DNA from: JAVBPA01 sp031549925
GTDB lineage: Bacteria > Bacillota > Clostridia > Oscillospirales > CAG-272
Length of the DNA: 54,286 nt
Assembly: GCA_031549925.1 (NCBI GenBank)
Contig: JAVBPA010000035.1
Location: 1-54,286, forward strand
Direction of reading: 5' to 3'
In this document: positions 1 through 8,028 of the stretch, piece by piece
How the letters are laid out: the number at the start of each line of letters is the position of its first letter
Numbering within the stretch: the stretch's first letter is position 1
The notes under the pieces: model-generated
What the model saw: the letters and a program-made list of their open reading frames with translations, nothing else
What the model was told of the DNA's origin: nothing
Database searches by the model: none
Translations under genes and position numbers: made by a program

Positions 1-1
1 A

Positions 2-163
2 TGCGTATTCGCTTATATAATATCTTTGATAGTATTTAATATAGGCTCAATGATAACCGGTAATATAAATATAATCGGATTAATAACAGCTTTTATACTG
101 CTGGCTTTTATAGTATTTATGATACTGAGACCGGAAAACAATAGATTGAAAATAAAACAATAA
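2..163 (+). CDS. feoB: FeoB ferrous iron transporter, C-terminal end (partial)
   Basis: This open frame enters from the left edge and stops at 161-163. The visible 53 residues hold one long hydrophobic helix or pair of helices followed by a short charged tail (RPENNRLKIKQ), as at the cytoplasmic end of the FeoB permease. FeoB is a GTPase-linked Fe(II) importer of the inner membrane. The fragment carries no diagnostic motif. The assignment rests mainly on the next gene, 33 bp downstream, which is the small Cys-rich protein normally found directly after feoB. The GTPase domain lies outside the window. Confidence 0.66.
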   Translation, partial: CVFAYIISLIVFNIGSMITGNINIIGLITAFILLAFIVFMILRPENNRLKIKQ

Positions 164-196
164 AACCTGTTTAAAAAAATTATCGGAGGATAATTT

Positions 197-379
197 ATGT
201 TAAATTTTATAATACAAAACGCGGCTACAATTATAATAAGTTTGATTTTGCTAGTTATCACTCTGGCAATTATAACAAGCATGATAAAGAAAAAGAAAAA
301 GGGAATATCATCATGCGGGTGCGATTGTGATAAATGCGGCGGAAGCTGCAGCGCAGAAATGAAACTGCATAAGAAATAG
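197..379 (+). CDS. FeoB-associated Cys-rich membrane protein
   Basis: A 60-residue protein with one N-terminal transmembrane helix (about residues 6-31), a lysine-rich stretch (KKKKK) that should stay cytoplasmic, and a cysteine cluster (CGCDCDKCGGSC). This is the layout of the small FeoB-associated Cys-rich family. Its role is unproven; the cysteines could handle iron or a metal cofactor next to FeoB. A strong CGGAGG ribosome binding site precedes the ATG. It forms an operon with the feoB fragment and is followed by a terminator hairpin at 411-446. Confidence 0.85.
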   Translation: MLNFIIQNAATIIISLILLVITLAIITSMIKKKKKGISSCGCDCDKCGGSCSAEMKLHKK

Positions 380-410
380 GGAAAATATTATATTTTAAAT
401 AGAAACAATG

Positions 411-450
411 AAAGCTGCGGCAAAAGTAAAGATTTGCTGCAGCTTTATTA
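411..450 (+). terminator. Terminator hairpin after the feo genes
   Basis: AAAGCTGCGGCAAA at 411-424 pairs with TTTGCTGCAGCTTT at 433-446, with one G-U pair and an 8-nt loop. It is followed by a short T/A run. It lies between the convergent feo genes and the minus-strand Cys-rich gene ending at 496, so it can serve both strands. Confidence 0.7.
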
Positions 451-495
451 GATAATATATAAAACTTTAATATAAACATTTTAAAAATATTTATA

Positions 496-849
496 TTAAG
501 AACCTTCTCTGCAAAAAAGAGAATAACCGGATATTGCTACTCCATCTTCACCACAATCCCAACCAATATTTACATCTGGAATATATGTATCAGAACCTTC
601 CCATGCCAAATCTAAACAATAACAATTATTTTCTTCTACACACATATTTTCAATATCCATAACTGTGTATTTCCAGCAAGCTTTATCATTTAAAAGAATA
701 GGATCTATTTCTAACCAATTATTATAAAGAGGTATTGATTGAGATGAAAAAGTTCCTCCTCTAAACTGACAAGTATATCCCGATGAAAGGCTTGTATCCG
801 AAACCATTTCTTCTATTAATAAAACCGGTTTGGTGTATGTTTTTTTCAT
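496..849 (-). CDS. Uncharacterised Cys-rich small protein (paralog 1)
   Basis: A 117-residue protein with no recognised domain. Its first ~32 residues (MKK-Y-KPVLLIEEMVSDT, then SSGY-C and RGG) are almost identical to those of the gene at 1203-1526, while the rest is divergent. Matched features persist: CW, CY, W-CG and a cysteine near the C-terminus. Seven cysteines are present. There is no signal peptide or membrane helix. Short proteins starting KKxYxKP are common in Clostridia and some resemble precursor peptides with a leader and a variable core; that reading is inference. The start is supported by AAGGTGAC 8-9 bp upstream. The gene has its own strong promoter and a leader of about 120 nt. 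Confidence 0.75.
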   Translation of the reverse strand: MKKTYTKPVLLIEEMVSDTSLSSGYTCQFRGGTFSSQSIPLYNNWLEIDPILLNDKACWKYTVMDIENMCVEENNCYCLDLAWEGSDTYIPDVNIGWDCGEDGVAISGYSLFCREGS

Positions 850-977
850 TTTTCTGTCACCTTATTTCTACATAAATATTATTAAAATATTTATAATGTC
901 TTTTATTTGAATATATTATTTCTAAAAAATTAATGTATTTCATAAAATAATATATAAACCATTATTTTCACAATTTT

Positions 978-1006
978 AGTATATCATATATTATTAATAA
1001 TGTCAA
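978..1006 (-). promoter_or_regulatory. Promoter of Cys-rich paralog 1
   Basis: On the minus strand, TTGACA (1006-1001) and TATACT (983-978) are separated by 17 bp, close to a perfect SigA promoter. The start codon lies 129 bp beyond the -10 box, giving an AT-rich leader of about 120 nt. The same arrangement precedes the paralog. Confidence 0.8.
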
Positions 1007-1120
1007 TATTTATGAAATAAAAAAATATAAATAATAAATATATAATTACATATTAAATAACATTTAATGTAAATTTAAGATATGAAATAAATTTTCATCC
1101 TTTATGTAAATAAAATTATT

Positions 1121-1157
1121 AAAGCTGCGGTAAAATTATAACTTTCCGCAGCTTTTT
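1121..1157 (-). terminator. Terminator hairpin after Cys-rich paralog 2
   Basis: AAAGCTGCGG at 1121-1130 pairs exactly with CCGCAGCTTT at 1146-1155, with extra partial pairing inside the loop. It lies just past the minus-strand gene ending at 1203. The stem is almost the same sequence as the hairpin at 411-446, so the 3' end as well as the promoter of the cassette appears duplicated. Confidence 0.6.
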
Positions 1158-1202
1158 ATAAATGATTTGTAGATAAAATGATATATAATGTTGAAATAAA
1201 AA

Positions 1203-1526
1203 TTAATTTTCTTTACATAAAGTTGACACTGTACCTAATGGTGCATCTGCACAACCACAATTCCATTCAATAACTGCTCCTTCCGGAATTTCCATCGATT
1301 CATAAGAACTTACTAAAAGGTCGTAACAATGACCATCCCCGTCCATCATATCGATAAAACCTAAATCCCAACATTCAATATCTGGTAAATACGAAGCATA
1401 GAAAGGAATAGGTACGGTTTCTGATAGTCCTCCTCCTCTTAGCTGACACATATACCCCGAAGAAATGTTTGTATCCGAAACCATTTCCTCTATTAATAAA
1501 ACCGGTTTATAATATTTTTTTTTCAT
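1203..1526 (-). CDS. Uncharacterised Cys-rich small protein (paralog 2)
   Basis: A 107-residue protein paralogous to 496-849. The N-terminal KPVLLIEEMVSDT, SSGY-CQ and RGG are shared. The remainder is acidic, with six cysteines at positions that partly match the paralog (CW, CY, CGC, C-terminal C). There is no signal peptide, membrane helix or known domain. A TAAGGT ribosome binding site lies upstream of the ATG. It is transcribed from its own promoter at 1657-1685 through a leader of about 120 nt, and ends at the 1121-1155 hairpin. A secreted or modified peptide role is possible, but no modifying enzyme or exporter is nearby. Confidence 0.75.
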   Translation of the reverse strand: MKKKYYKPVLLIEEMVSDTNISSGYMCQLRGGGLSETVPIPFYASYLPDIECWDLGFIDMMDGDGHCYDLLVSSYESMEIPEGAVIEWNCGCADAPLGTVSTLCKEN

Positions 1527-1656
1527 TTTAAATAACCTTATTCCATATAAATATTAATCATAAAAATTTAATAAAATCGTTTGGTCGAATGTATTATTTC
1601 GATAAAATTAAATTATTTTATTGAATAATAAACAAAAAACTATTTTAACGGTTTTT

Positions 1657-1685
1657 AGTATATCATATACATCTATTTGTGTCAA
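1657..1685 (-). promoter_or_regulatory. Promoter of Cys-rich paralog 2
   Basis: On the minus strand, TTGACA (1685-1680) and TATACT (1662-1657) are separated by 17 bp. The -10 box lies 131 bp before the start codon, against 129 bp in paralog 1. Surrounding bases (TTTCATAA upstream, GATATACTAAAA at the -10) are also shared between the two copies. Confidence 0.8.
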
Positions 1686-1723
1686 TAATTATGAAACAAA
1701 AAAACAACAATTTATCACAAACG

Positions 1724-1755
1724 TAAAAATGCAGCCGTTTTTATAGGCTGCATTT
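1724..1755 (-). terminator. Terminator of the FN3-like protein gene
   Basis: AAATGCAGCC (1727-1736) pairs with GGCTGCATTT (1746-1755). Read on the minus strand it is followed by a T run, as expected of an intrinsic terminator 145 bp after the stop codon of the gene at 1901-2812. Confidence 0.8.
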
Positions 1756-1900
1756 AACATATATAACAAATTGCATATATAAAATATTAATTATATATTA
1801 ATTGCCAAATAACATTAATTTTATTATAATTTATATCAAAAAGTAAATCCAACCAATATGGTATTTTCAGGATATTAAAATTTTGAATTATAGTTATTTA

Positions 1901-2812
1901 TTATGGTACTATTACCGGAGTAGTAAACGACAAGATTGCACCGTTGTATACATCGCTGGTTGTAGCCACTACTGCGCGGTAATAATAAGTTGTTCCTGGA
2001 TTCAACCCTGTTAAGTTAACCGAAAAAGGATTAGCAATGGTTCCGGGTACGGTAGTTCCTCCTGCTAAAGTCGGATCGGTCGAATATGAAACCGAAACAG
2101 AATTCGGAGTTCCTTGCAAGTTATTGTACATATTATTATTTATTGTCGCAGATGAAGTAGTTAAATTGCCAACGCTTCCGGTTGTAACACTTCCTGCCGA
2201 TCCTCCGCCGCTAGTCATAAACGTTTTAACATCCCCGTATATCGTTTGGCTTGTTGTAAATACAACGGCACGGTAATAATATAAAGTATTTGGTGTAAGA
2301 CCGCTTAAACTAACATTAAACGGATTACCTATTACACCGGATACGACAGTTGATGTTGTAAACGAAGAATTCACATCGTATTCAACTGCTACTCCCGTTA
2401 TCGCTTCAGTTATATCGGAATATATATTGTTTATTATTGTTGCACCGGTTTCGGTTATATTTGTTGCTGTTCCCGTAACAACGTTTCCTGCACCGTTGAG
2501 TTCTGTTGTGAAGGATTGTATATCACCCAAATATGTCTTACATCTATTTGCGGCAAAAGCCCGGTAATAATATGTCGTTCCGGGTAATAATCCTTCGATA
2601 TCAACATTGAAAATAGAATCCGGTTCACCGAATTCAGTTTGTGAACATGAAAAACAGGGATCAGTTCCGTATTCAATACCCACGAATTGAACGTTATTTA
2701 TATTTATTAAGCGGTTTCCAATTATAAACGCGCTGGTTGAAGTAACTTCTGTTGCGTCACCTGTTACAACGCCCCATCTAGGCATACATCTACCAAAATT
2801 CGAATTGCGCAT
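1901..2812 (-). CDS. Protein of three fibronectin type III-like repeats
   Basis: A 303-residue protein made almost entirely of three beta-sandwich repeats (about residues 12-105, 108-205 and 208-300). Each ends with the pattern LxPxTxYYYRA followed by FxT, typical of FN3-like domains in bacterial surface proteins. The first repeat differs from the others by carrying cysteines (DPCFSC and NRC). No signal peptide, sortase motif or membrane helix is visible, so its location is unclear: it may leave the cell by another route, sit on a spore or cell surface, or be intracellular. An AGGAGG site lies just upstream of the ATG. It is monocistronic with its own terminator. Confidence 0.75.
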   Translation of the reverse strand: MRNSNFGRCMPRWGVVTGDATEVTSTSAFIIGNRLININNVQFVGIEYGTDPCFSCSQTEFGEPDSIFNVDIEGLLPGTTYYYRAFAANRCKTYLGDIQSFTTELNGAGNVVTGTATNITETGATIINNIYSDITEAITGVAVEYDVNSSFTTSTVVSGVIGNPFNVSLSGLTPNTLYYYRAVVFTTSQTIYGDVKTFMTSGGGSAGSVTTGSVGNLTTSSATINNNMYNNLQGTPNSVSVSYSTDPTLAGGTTVPGTIANPFSVNLTGLNPGTTYYYRAVVATTSDVYNGAILSFTTPVIVP

Positions 2813-2855
2813 TTTTAACCTCCTAAAGTTTTCGGACTATATCAGCCCGCAATAC

Positions 2856-2885
2856 ATTATATGAATAAAATATATTAAAGTTCAA
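2856..2885 (-). promoter_or_regulatory. Probable promoter of the FN3-like gene
   Basis: On the minus strand, TTGAAC (2885-2880) and TATAAT (2861-2856) are separated by 18 bp, about 44 bp before the start codon. The match is moderate. Confidence 0.5.
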
Positions 2886-2958
2886 TGAAAAACATATTTT
2901 AAAGTTTTGCGGAGCTTTTACAAAAACGACCGCATCTTCGTAATTTTTTATCCACAAT

Positions 2959-2987
2959 ATAAAACCGCAGCCAATCAAGCTGCGGTT
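2959..2987 (-). terminator. Terminator of pcrA
   Basis: AACCGCAGC (2963-2971) pairs with GCTGCGGTT (2979-2987) around a 7-nt loop. On the minus strand the stem is followed by TTTTAT. It lies 56 bp past the helicase stop codon. Confidence 0.8.
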
Positions 2988-3042
2988 AAAATTCATATAT
3001 TATTAAAAATGTTTCGATTCCTAATTTGCCGGATTTTGTTTA

Positions 3043-5490
3043 TTAATCTTCTTTTTTTAATTTAGCGAAATTTGCCATCAATTTTTTTGTTCCGCAAGAA
3101 TCAAAGGCTATTTCATACAATGTATCTCCGCCCATAGGTGTCACCGAAAGAACTTCACCGCGTCCGAATGTAATGTGCGAAACAAATTCTCCGATATTAA
3201 AAGAAGATATTGAATTTTTAAAAGCCGGTATGGGTGCACTGTCCGCTTTTTTATAAAATTCTTTTGATATCATATTTCTTTTTGAACGTTCGCGCTGCGC
3301 GGAGGGAGTTAAATTTTTGTCATCTTCATTCATATATTGCTGAGCGGCGGCTTTTGCTTCGGCGGCTGCCTGTTGTTTTTTAATATGATCAGAATCTAAA
3401 AATTCGTCCGGGATTTCTTTTATAAAACGCGAAGGCTGATTATATTGAGTACGTCCGTATATAAGACGTTCTTTAACATGCAAACAGAAAAGACGTTCTT
3501 TCGCTCTGGTTATCGCAACATAAGCAAGTCTTCTTTCTTCTTCAAGTTCATCGACGGAAACAGAAGATTGCATTCCCGGAAATATACCTTCCTCAAAACC
3601 CGGTATAAATATGACAGGGAACTCCAGACCTTTCGCACTATGTATCGTCATCATAACCACAGCTTCGGCTTCTGTATCATAATTGTCTATGTCGGCTATC
3701 AATGCGACTTCTTCTAAAAAGCCTTGCAAAGTTGCGTTTTCGATATTGCGGTCGTATTCAACCGCGTTAGATATGAGTTCCTGTATATTTTCAAGCCTGT
3801 CCGCTTCTTCTTCTCCGGCAGCCATAAGCATTTGGCGATAACCGGACAGTTCTATTGTTTTTTCAACAAGAACCGGGAGAGGCTCTGTTTTTGCGATTTC
3901 GCATAAAGCGTCGATAAGAGAAGTAAATTCATGAAGCTTAGGTGCGAATTTTGATATAGCCATAAATTTTTCCGCGTTTTTCATAACATCGAACATACTT
4001 AAATTATTCGATTCGGCTATAATATCTACTGCTTTTAAAGTTGTTTCGCCGATTTTACGCTTCGGTTCATTTATTATACGGCGCAGACGTAAATTATCTC
4101 CGTTGTTTGAAATAATACAGAGATATGCGATTATATCTTTTATTTCTTTACGCTCATAGAAACGAAGACCGCCTACAATACGGTAGGGAATACCGCTTTT
4201 CGCAAAAACCGTTTCAAGACTGTTCGATTGTGCGTTTACACGGTATAAAATTGCGAATTCCGAAAACTTTCTTTTTTCGCGGATTGTTAAATCTACGATT
4301 TTATTTATGATAAAACGCGCTTCATCATTTTGATTTTCACATCGTTTTATGTATATTTTTTCTCCGATATCGTTTGCGGTAAATAAAGTTTTGCCGCGTC
4401 TTCCGATATTATTTGATATGACGGAATTTGCCGCTGATAATATATTTTGAGTTGAACGGTAATTTTGTTCAAGCTTTATTATTTTAACATTATCCAGTAT
4501 ACGGTCAAAATTTAAAATATTTTCAATTCTGGCTCCCCTGAATTTATAAATACTCTGGTCGTCGTCTCCCACAACCATTAAATTTTTATGAAAACTTGAA
4601 AGTAATATGATTAATTCAAGCTGTGCTCCGTTTGTATCCTGATATTCGTCTACACATATGTATTTAAAACGGTGAGAATAATAATCGAGAACATCTTTTC
4701 TTTCGCGGAAAAGCTGTACGGTACGCATGATTATATCATCAAAATCAAGAACATTAGCTTCATACATTCTTTTTTGATATTCATGATAAATTTTTGAAAT
4801 CATTTTTTGGGTGATATCTTCACCTAATTCATTTTCAAACTGTTCAGCCGTAATAAGTTTATCTTTTGCGCGGCTGATATTATTTTGCGCAAAACGAGGT
4901 GCGATTTGTTTTTCGTTAATATTCAAATCACGCAAAATATTTGTAATAAGCTTGCGTGAATCTTCCGTATCATATATAGTAAAGCCTGATTTTAATCCTG
5001 CTTCCGCCCAATGCTTGCGTAAAATACGCATACAAATAGAATGGAAAGTTCCAGCCCATATATCGGCGGCTCCTTCACCTACAATTTTTTCGAGTCTGAT
5101 TTTCATATTGTTGGCGGCTTTATTTGTAAATGTAAAACTAAGTATTGCCCACGGCGGACAAGGATCGGAACTATAAGCGGCTAACACCAGTTCACGATCG
5201 TTTTCTTCCAATATATCATAACTTTTCAATGCTTCGATATCTTCTTCGCTTATCATGGCGGGAACTGAGTTTGACATAAAAGCGTTTCCGTATTTTATTA
5301 TATACGCAATACGTTCAGCTAATACAGTAGTTTTTCCGCTTCCCGCTCCGGCAAGAACCAGCAGAGGCCCGTTTACTGTGAAAACTGCTTCGCGCTGCGC
5401 TTGATTTAAATAATCGTACTTTTTATTAAAACATTCACACCGTGCCGCCAGAAAACGTTCATTTAATGATTTTACGCCGACTAGATTCAT
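3043..5490 (-). CDS. pcrA: ATP-dependent DNA helicase, UvrD/PcrA family
   Basis: An 815-residue superfamily 1A 3'-5' helicase acting in nucleotide excision repair and removal of recombinase or polymerase roadblocks. Near the N-terminus are the Q-motif (LNQAQREAV) and Walker A (AGAGSGKTT). Further on are DEYQDTNGAQ (Walker B), GDDDQSIYKFRGA, EQNYRST, and near the C-terminus TIHSAKGLEF and RRLAYVAITRAKERL. A lysine-rich tail ends in a small PcrA-like C-terminal domain (FGRGEVLSV). The frame is open 11 codons further upstream, but the ATG at 5490 has AGGAGG five bases before it and is the likely start. It is monocistronic and diverges from manA. Confidence 0.96.
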   Translation of the reverse strand: MNLVGVKSLNERFLAARCECFNKKYDYLNQAQREAVFTVNGPLLVLAGAGSGKTTVLAERIAYIIKYGNAFMSNSVPAMISEEDIEALKSYDILEENDRELVLAAYSSDPCPPWAILSFTFTNKAANNMKIRLEKIVGEGAADIWAGTFHSICMRILRKHWAEAGLKSGFTIYDTEDSRKLITNILRDLNINEKQIAPRFAQNNISRAKDKLITAEQFENELGEDITQKMISKIYHEYQKRMYEANVLDFDDIIMRTVQLFRERKDVLDYYSHRFKYICVDEYQDTNGAQLELIILLSSFHKNLMVVGDDDQSIYKFRGARIENILNFDRILDNVKIIKLEQNYRSTQNILSAANSVISNNIGRRGKTLFTANDIGEKIYIKRCENQNDEARFIINKIVDLTIREKRKFSEFAILYRVNAQSNSLETVFAKSGIPYRIVGGLRFYERKEIKDIIAYLCIISNNGDNLRLRRIINEPKRKIGETTLKAVDIIAESNNLSMFDVMKNAEKFMAISKFAPKLHEFTSLIDALCEIAKTEPLPVLVEKTIELSGYRQMLMAAGEEEADRLENIQELISNAVEYDRNIENATLQGFLEEVALIADIDNYDTEAEAVVMMTIHSAKGLEFPVIFIPGFEEGIFPGMQSSVSVDELEEERRLAYVAITRAKERLFCLHVKERLIYGRTQYNQPSRFIKEIPDEFLDSDHIKKQQAAAEAKAAAQQYMNEDDKNLTPSAQRERSKRNMISKEFYKKADSAPIPAFKNSISSFNIGEFVSHITFGRGEVLSVTPMGGDTLYEIAFDSCGTKKLMANFAKLKKED

Positions 5491-5539
5491 AAATCCTCCT
5501 AAAAGCCTCTGATAATAGCACATTATACCACTATTATAT

Positions 5540-5568
5540 ATTATAATACATTATTAAAAAAAATACAA
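5540..5568 (-). promoter_or_regulatory. Probable promoter of pcrA
   Basis: On the minus strand, TTGTAT (5568-5563) and TATAAT (5545-5540) are separated by 17 bp, about 50 bp upstream of the start codon. Confidence 0.55.
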
Positions 5569-5600
5569 GGAGAAAACTGTTAACATCAAGAGATAACTAA

Positions 5601-5629
5601 TTGTATTTTTATATACAAAATGATATAAT
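5601..5629 (+). promoter_or_regulatory. Probable promoter of manA
   Basis: TTGTAT (5601-5606), a 17-bp spacer and TATAAT (5624-5629) with an extended -10 (TGA directly before it). The start codon is 88 bp downstream. Confidence 0.6.
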
Positions 5630-5716
5630 TAATCACCGATATACATCATTTTACAAAAATATCATGCTTGTAATATAAAAAATAAAAATTTGATTTTAAT
5701 AATTAAGAGGTTTTGA

Positions 5717-6565
5717 ATGGAAAAATACCCGTTGCTTTTATCAGCTTGCCAGAAAGATATAATTTGGGGCGGAGTAAAATTAAAACAAAAGTATGGAAAA
5801 AATTCATCCGCTGAAAATATTGCGGAATCGTGGGAATTAACAATCAGACCGGACGGTATGAATACAATATTAAACGGAATATACAGCGGTATGAAGCTTT
5901 GTGATTATCTCGGACTTAAAAGCGATTCGGAAGGTAATTACGATTTCCCTTTGTTAATAAAATTTATTGACGCCGCAAGTGATCTTTCGGTACAGGTTCA
6001 CCCCCAAAAAACTGAACTTTGGTATATAATAGAGGCTGATGATAATGCAAAGCTTATTATGGGATGCAAGGAAAATTTTTGCGAAGAAAATTTTCGGAAT
6101 TCAATAAAAGAAAATAAATTGGGTGATTTGTTAAATTCAATTGAAGTATGTGCGGGTGAATTCTATATGATTCCATCCGGACTTATCCATGCTATCGGAG
6201 CGGGTATCTTGCTTGCGGAAATACAGCAAAATTCAAATGTTACATATCGCGTATATGATTGGGGAAGAGGGAGAGAAATCCATACCGAAGCCGCGATCGA
6301 TACAATTAAAAAATTAAATGTCAACGGTATATTTAAAAACATAACCGAATGTGAATATTTCAATGTTGTAAAATACGAAATATCCAAAACGATAACATTA
6401 CCACCGAAAACTTCATTTTATCACATATTATGTGTCGGCGGTGAAGGATTCATTGAAAACGAAGTATGTAATCCGGGGAATAGTTATTTTATTCCGGATT
6501 CATACGGTCCATTAAAAATAACTTCCGACAAAAAAATGACATTGATTATCTCATATCCCAAATAA
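5717..6565 (+). CDS. manA: Mannose-6-phosphate isomerase, class I
   Basis: A 282-residue zinc-dependent cupin enzyme interconverting mannose 6-phosphate and fructose 6-phosphate. Zinc-ligand motifs are visible: SVQVHP with His95, Glu100 in KTELW, and His158 in GLIHAIG. The AEIQQNSNVTYRVYDWGR motif and the C-terminal cupin half follow. The length fits the short bacterial PMI form of about 300 residues. A GAGG site lies 7 bp upstream of the ATG. It is single-gene, with its own promoter and terminator. In this window it is the metabolic exit for mannose released by the two GH38 alpha-mannosidases, although it is not linked to them in an operon. Confidence 0.93.
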   Translation: MEKYPLLLSACQKDIIWGGVKLKQKYGKNSSAENIAESWELTIRPDGMNTILNGIYSGMKLCDYLGLKSDSEGNYDFPLLIKFIDAASDLSVQVHPQKTELWYIIEADDNAKLIMGCKENFCEENFRNSIKENKLGDLLNSIEVCAGEFYMIPSGLIHAIGAGILLAEIQQNSNVTYRVYDWGRGREIHTEAAIDTIKKLNVNGIFKNITECEYFNVVKYEISKTITLPPKTSFYHILCVGGEGFIENEVCNPGNSYFIPDSYGPLKITSDKKMTLIISYPK

Positions 6566-6586
6566 TATATAAAACTCCGTAAATAA

Positions 6587-6636
6587 ATCACGCCGAAAAC
6601 TGAAAAAACGTTACGTTACGGCGTGATGTTTTATTT
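6587..6636 (+). terminator. Terminator of manA
   Basis: ATCACGCCG (6587-6595) pairs with CGGCGTGAT (6619-6627) across a 23-nt loop and is followed by GTTTTATTT. Confidence 0.7.
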
Positions 6637-6803
6637 CTGAGATATTAAACTGTGCTTTTTGTATACATACCGCTATTTATTTGTATATTTTTTATTATGT
6701 TTTTATATCATCTAGTAGAGTTTTAAAAAATTATACATTTTTATCAATCGAACAGGCAGATTCGTAATTCATAATTATTTAACAGTATATATTTATATAA
6801 TTG

Positions 6804-6832
6804 TTGAATTTTAAAGCTAAAAATGGTAAATT
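6804..6832 (+). promoter_or_regulatory. Promoter of the hrcA-grpE-dnaK operon
   Basis: TTGAAT (6804-6809), a 17-bp spacer and TAAATT (6827-6832). The predicted start of transcription (about 6839) falls a few bases before the CIRCE operator, the usual arrangement for HrcA control. Confidence 0.65.
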
Positions 6833-6843
6833 CATACCATGAT

Positions 6844-6870
6844 TTAGCACTTGACATATAAGAGTGCTAA
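6844..6870 (+). promoter_or_regulatory. CIRCE operator (HrcA binding site)
   Basis: TTAGCACTT, nine bases, then GAGTGCTAA. The consensus is TTAGCACTC-N9-GAGTGCTAA, so only the last base of the left arm differs. It lies directly upstream of hrcA, so HrcA should repress its own operon. A TTGACA inside the element (6851-6856) has no good -10 partner and is probably coincidence. Confidence 0.97.
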
Positions 6871-6924
6871 AAATTCAAAAAAATAAACCAAAATTGGAAC
6901 GCTGCGGAATGAGAGGTGCGGATA

Positions 6925-8019
6925 ATGCCGAATATTTATAATTTGAATATTTTAAGTGACAGAAAAAAACAAATTCTTCGTGCCGTTATCGACGCTTATA
7001 TAATGAACGGCGAACCGGTCGGTTCAAAATATTTAACAGGCAGCGGAGGAATTTCGTTTTCATCGGCTACGGTACGCAATGAAATGGCTGAACTTGAAGA
7101 AATGGGTTATCTTGAACAACCGCATACATCTGCGGGAAGAATACCATCGGAACGCGGATACAGGTTCTATGTGGATTCTCTCATGCAAAACTACCGATTA
7201 ACAGCGCATGAGCTTAATGAGCTGAATACATTGATAAAATCCAAAGTGGCAGAACTCGACAGTATATTGCAATATGCGGGACGTCTAATGTCTCATCTTA
7301 CAAATTATACTTCTCTGATGATAAAACCCAGTTTACCCGCGACTGTTATTATAAAATTTTCAACGGTCAGGATCGGCGAGGATTCGTTCTTGTTGATTAT
7401 GATAACTTCGGGTGAAAATGTAATTACAAAAATGATCCATATTCCGGGAGGAGTTGAGGCGGAAGCTCTTATTATTCTCGAATCTGCTTTGAATGATATT
7501 ATGACCGGAATAAGTCAGGAAATGATTACGCTGCAGGAAATGATATCTCTCCAGGAAAGAATGGCGGGATATGAACAGTTTATTCCTCCGGTTATGAAGT
7601 GTATCTATATGGCTTTCAGCGGAGGAGAAAACGGGGGAGATATAAGACTTGAAGGTTTAAACCGATTATTACAATACCCGGAATTTTCAAATATCGAAAA
7701 ATTGAGCGGTTTATTGGCTATCAGTGAACGCAAAACAGAGCTAATCGATATTATATCAAATTCAAAACGCGACGAAATCAATATCTATATAGGAACCGAA
7801 AACGCTGTCGATATAATGCGTCACGCAACATTTATTTTTAAAACAATAAATTCCGGTAATAATGTAATAGGAACTATAGGTGTTATCGGTCCTTGCAGAA
7901 TGGATTATTCCAAAGTTGTTACAACTGTCGAATATTTAGCTCAAAATATTGCGAAAATGATGAACGGAGATGAAAATGATAATCCGGATGATAATAAAAA
8001 TAAAAACAACGGAGGTTGA
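6925..8019 (+). CDS. hrcA: Heat-inducible transcription repressor HrcA
   Basis: A 364-residue repressor of class I heat-shock genes. The N-terminal winged helix (about residues 5-75) includes EPVGSKYL and SSATVRNEMAELEEMGYLEQPHTSAGRIPSERGYRFYVD in the family order; the C-terminal half is the GAF-like dimerisation region ending near GVIGPCRMDYSKVV. The frame is open from a GTG at 6916, but AGAGG at 6912-6916 overlaps that codon and is correctly placed for the ATG at 6925, which I use. It is the first gene of hrcA-grpE-dnaK behind a CIRCE element, giving negative autoregulation relieved by heat. Confidence 0.97.
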   Translation: MPNIYNLNILSDRKKQILRAVIDAYIMNGEPVGSKYLTGSGGISFSSATVRNEMAELEEMGYLEQPHTSAGRIPSERGYRFYVDSLMQNYRLTAHELNELNTLIKSKVAELDSILQYAGRLMSHLTNYTSLMIKPSLPATVIIKFSTVRIGEDSFLLIMITSGENVITKMIHIPGGVEAEALIILESALNDIMTGISQEMITLQEMISLQERMAGYEQFIPPVMKCIYMAFSGGENGGDIRLEGLNRLLQYPEFSNIEKLSGLLAISERKTELIDIISNSKRDEINIYIGTENAVDIMRHATFIFKTINSGNNVIGTIGVIGPCRMDYSKVVTTVEYLAQNIAKMMNGDENDNPDDNKNKNNGG

Positions 8020-8028
8020 TTTGATATA

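Noticed and set aside
13..282. Minus-strand open frame over the feo genes
   Set aside because: It is the AT-rich shadow of FeoB and its Cys-rich partner, with no ribosome binding site.
2037..2276. Plus-strand open frame inside the FN3-like gene
   Set aside because: It is antisense to the well-supported repeat protein and reflects its repeated codons.
6851..6879. Second promoter using the TTGACA inside CIRCE
   Set aside because: The sequence 17 bp downstream (TTCAAA) is a poor -10 box, while a good promoter lies just upstream of CIRCE.
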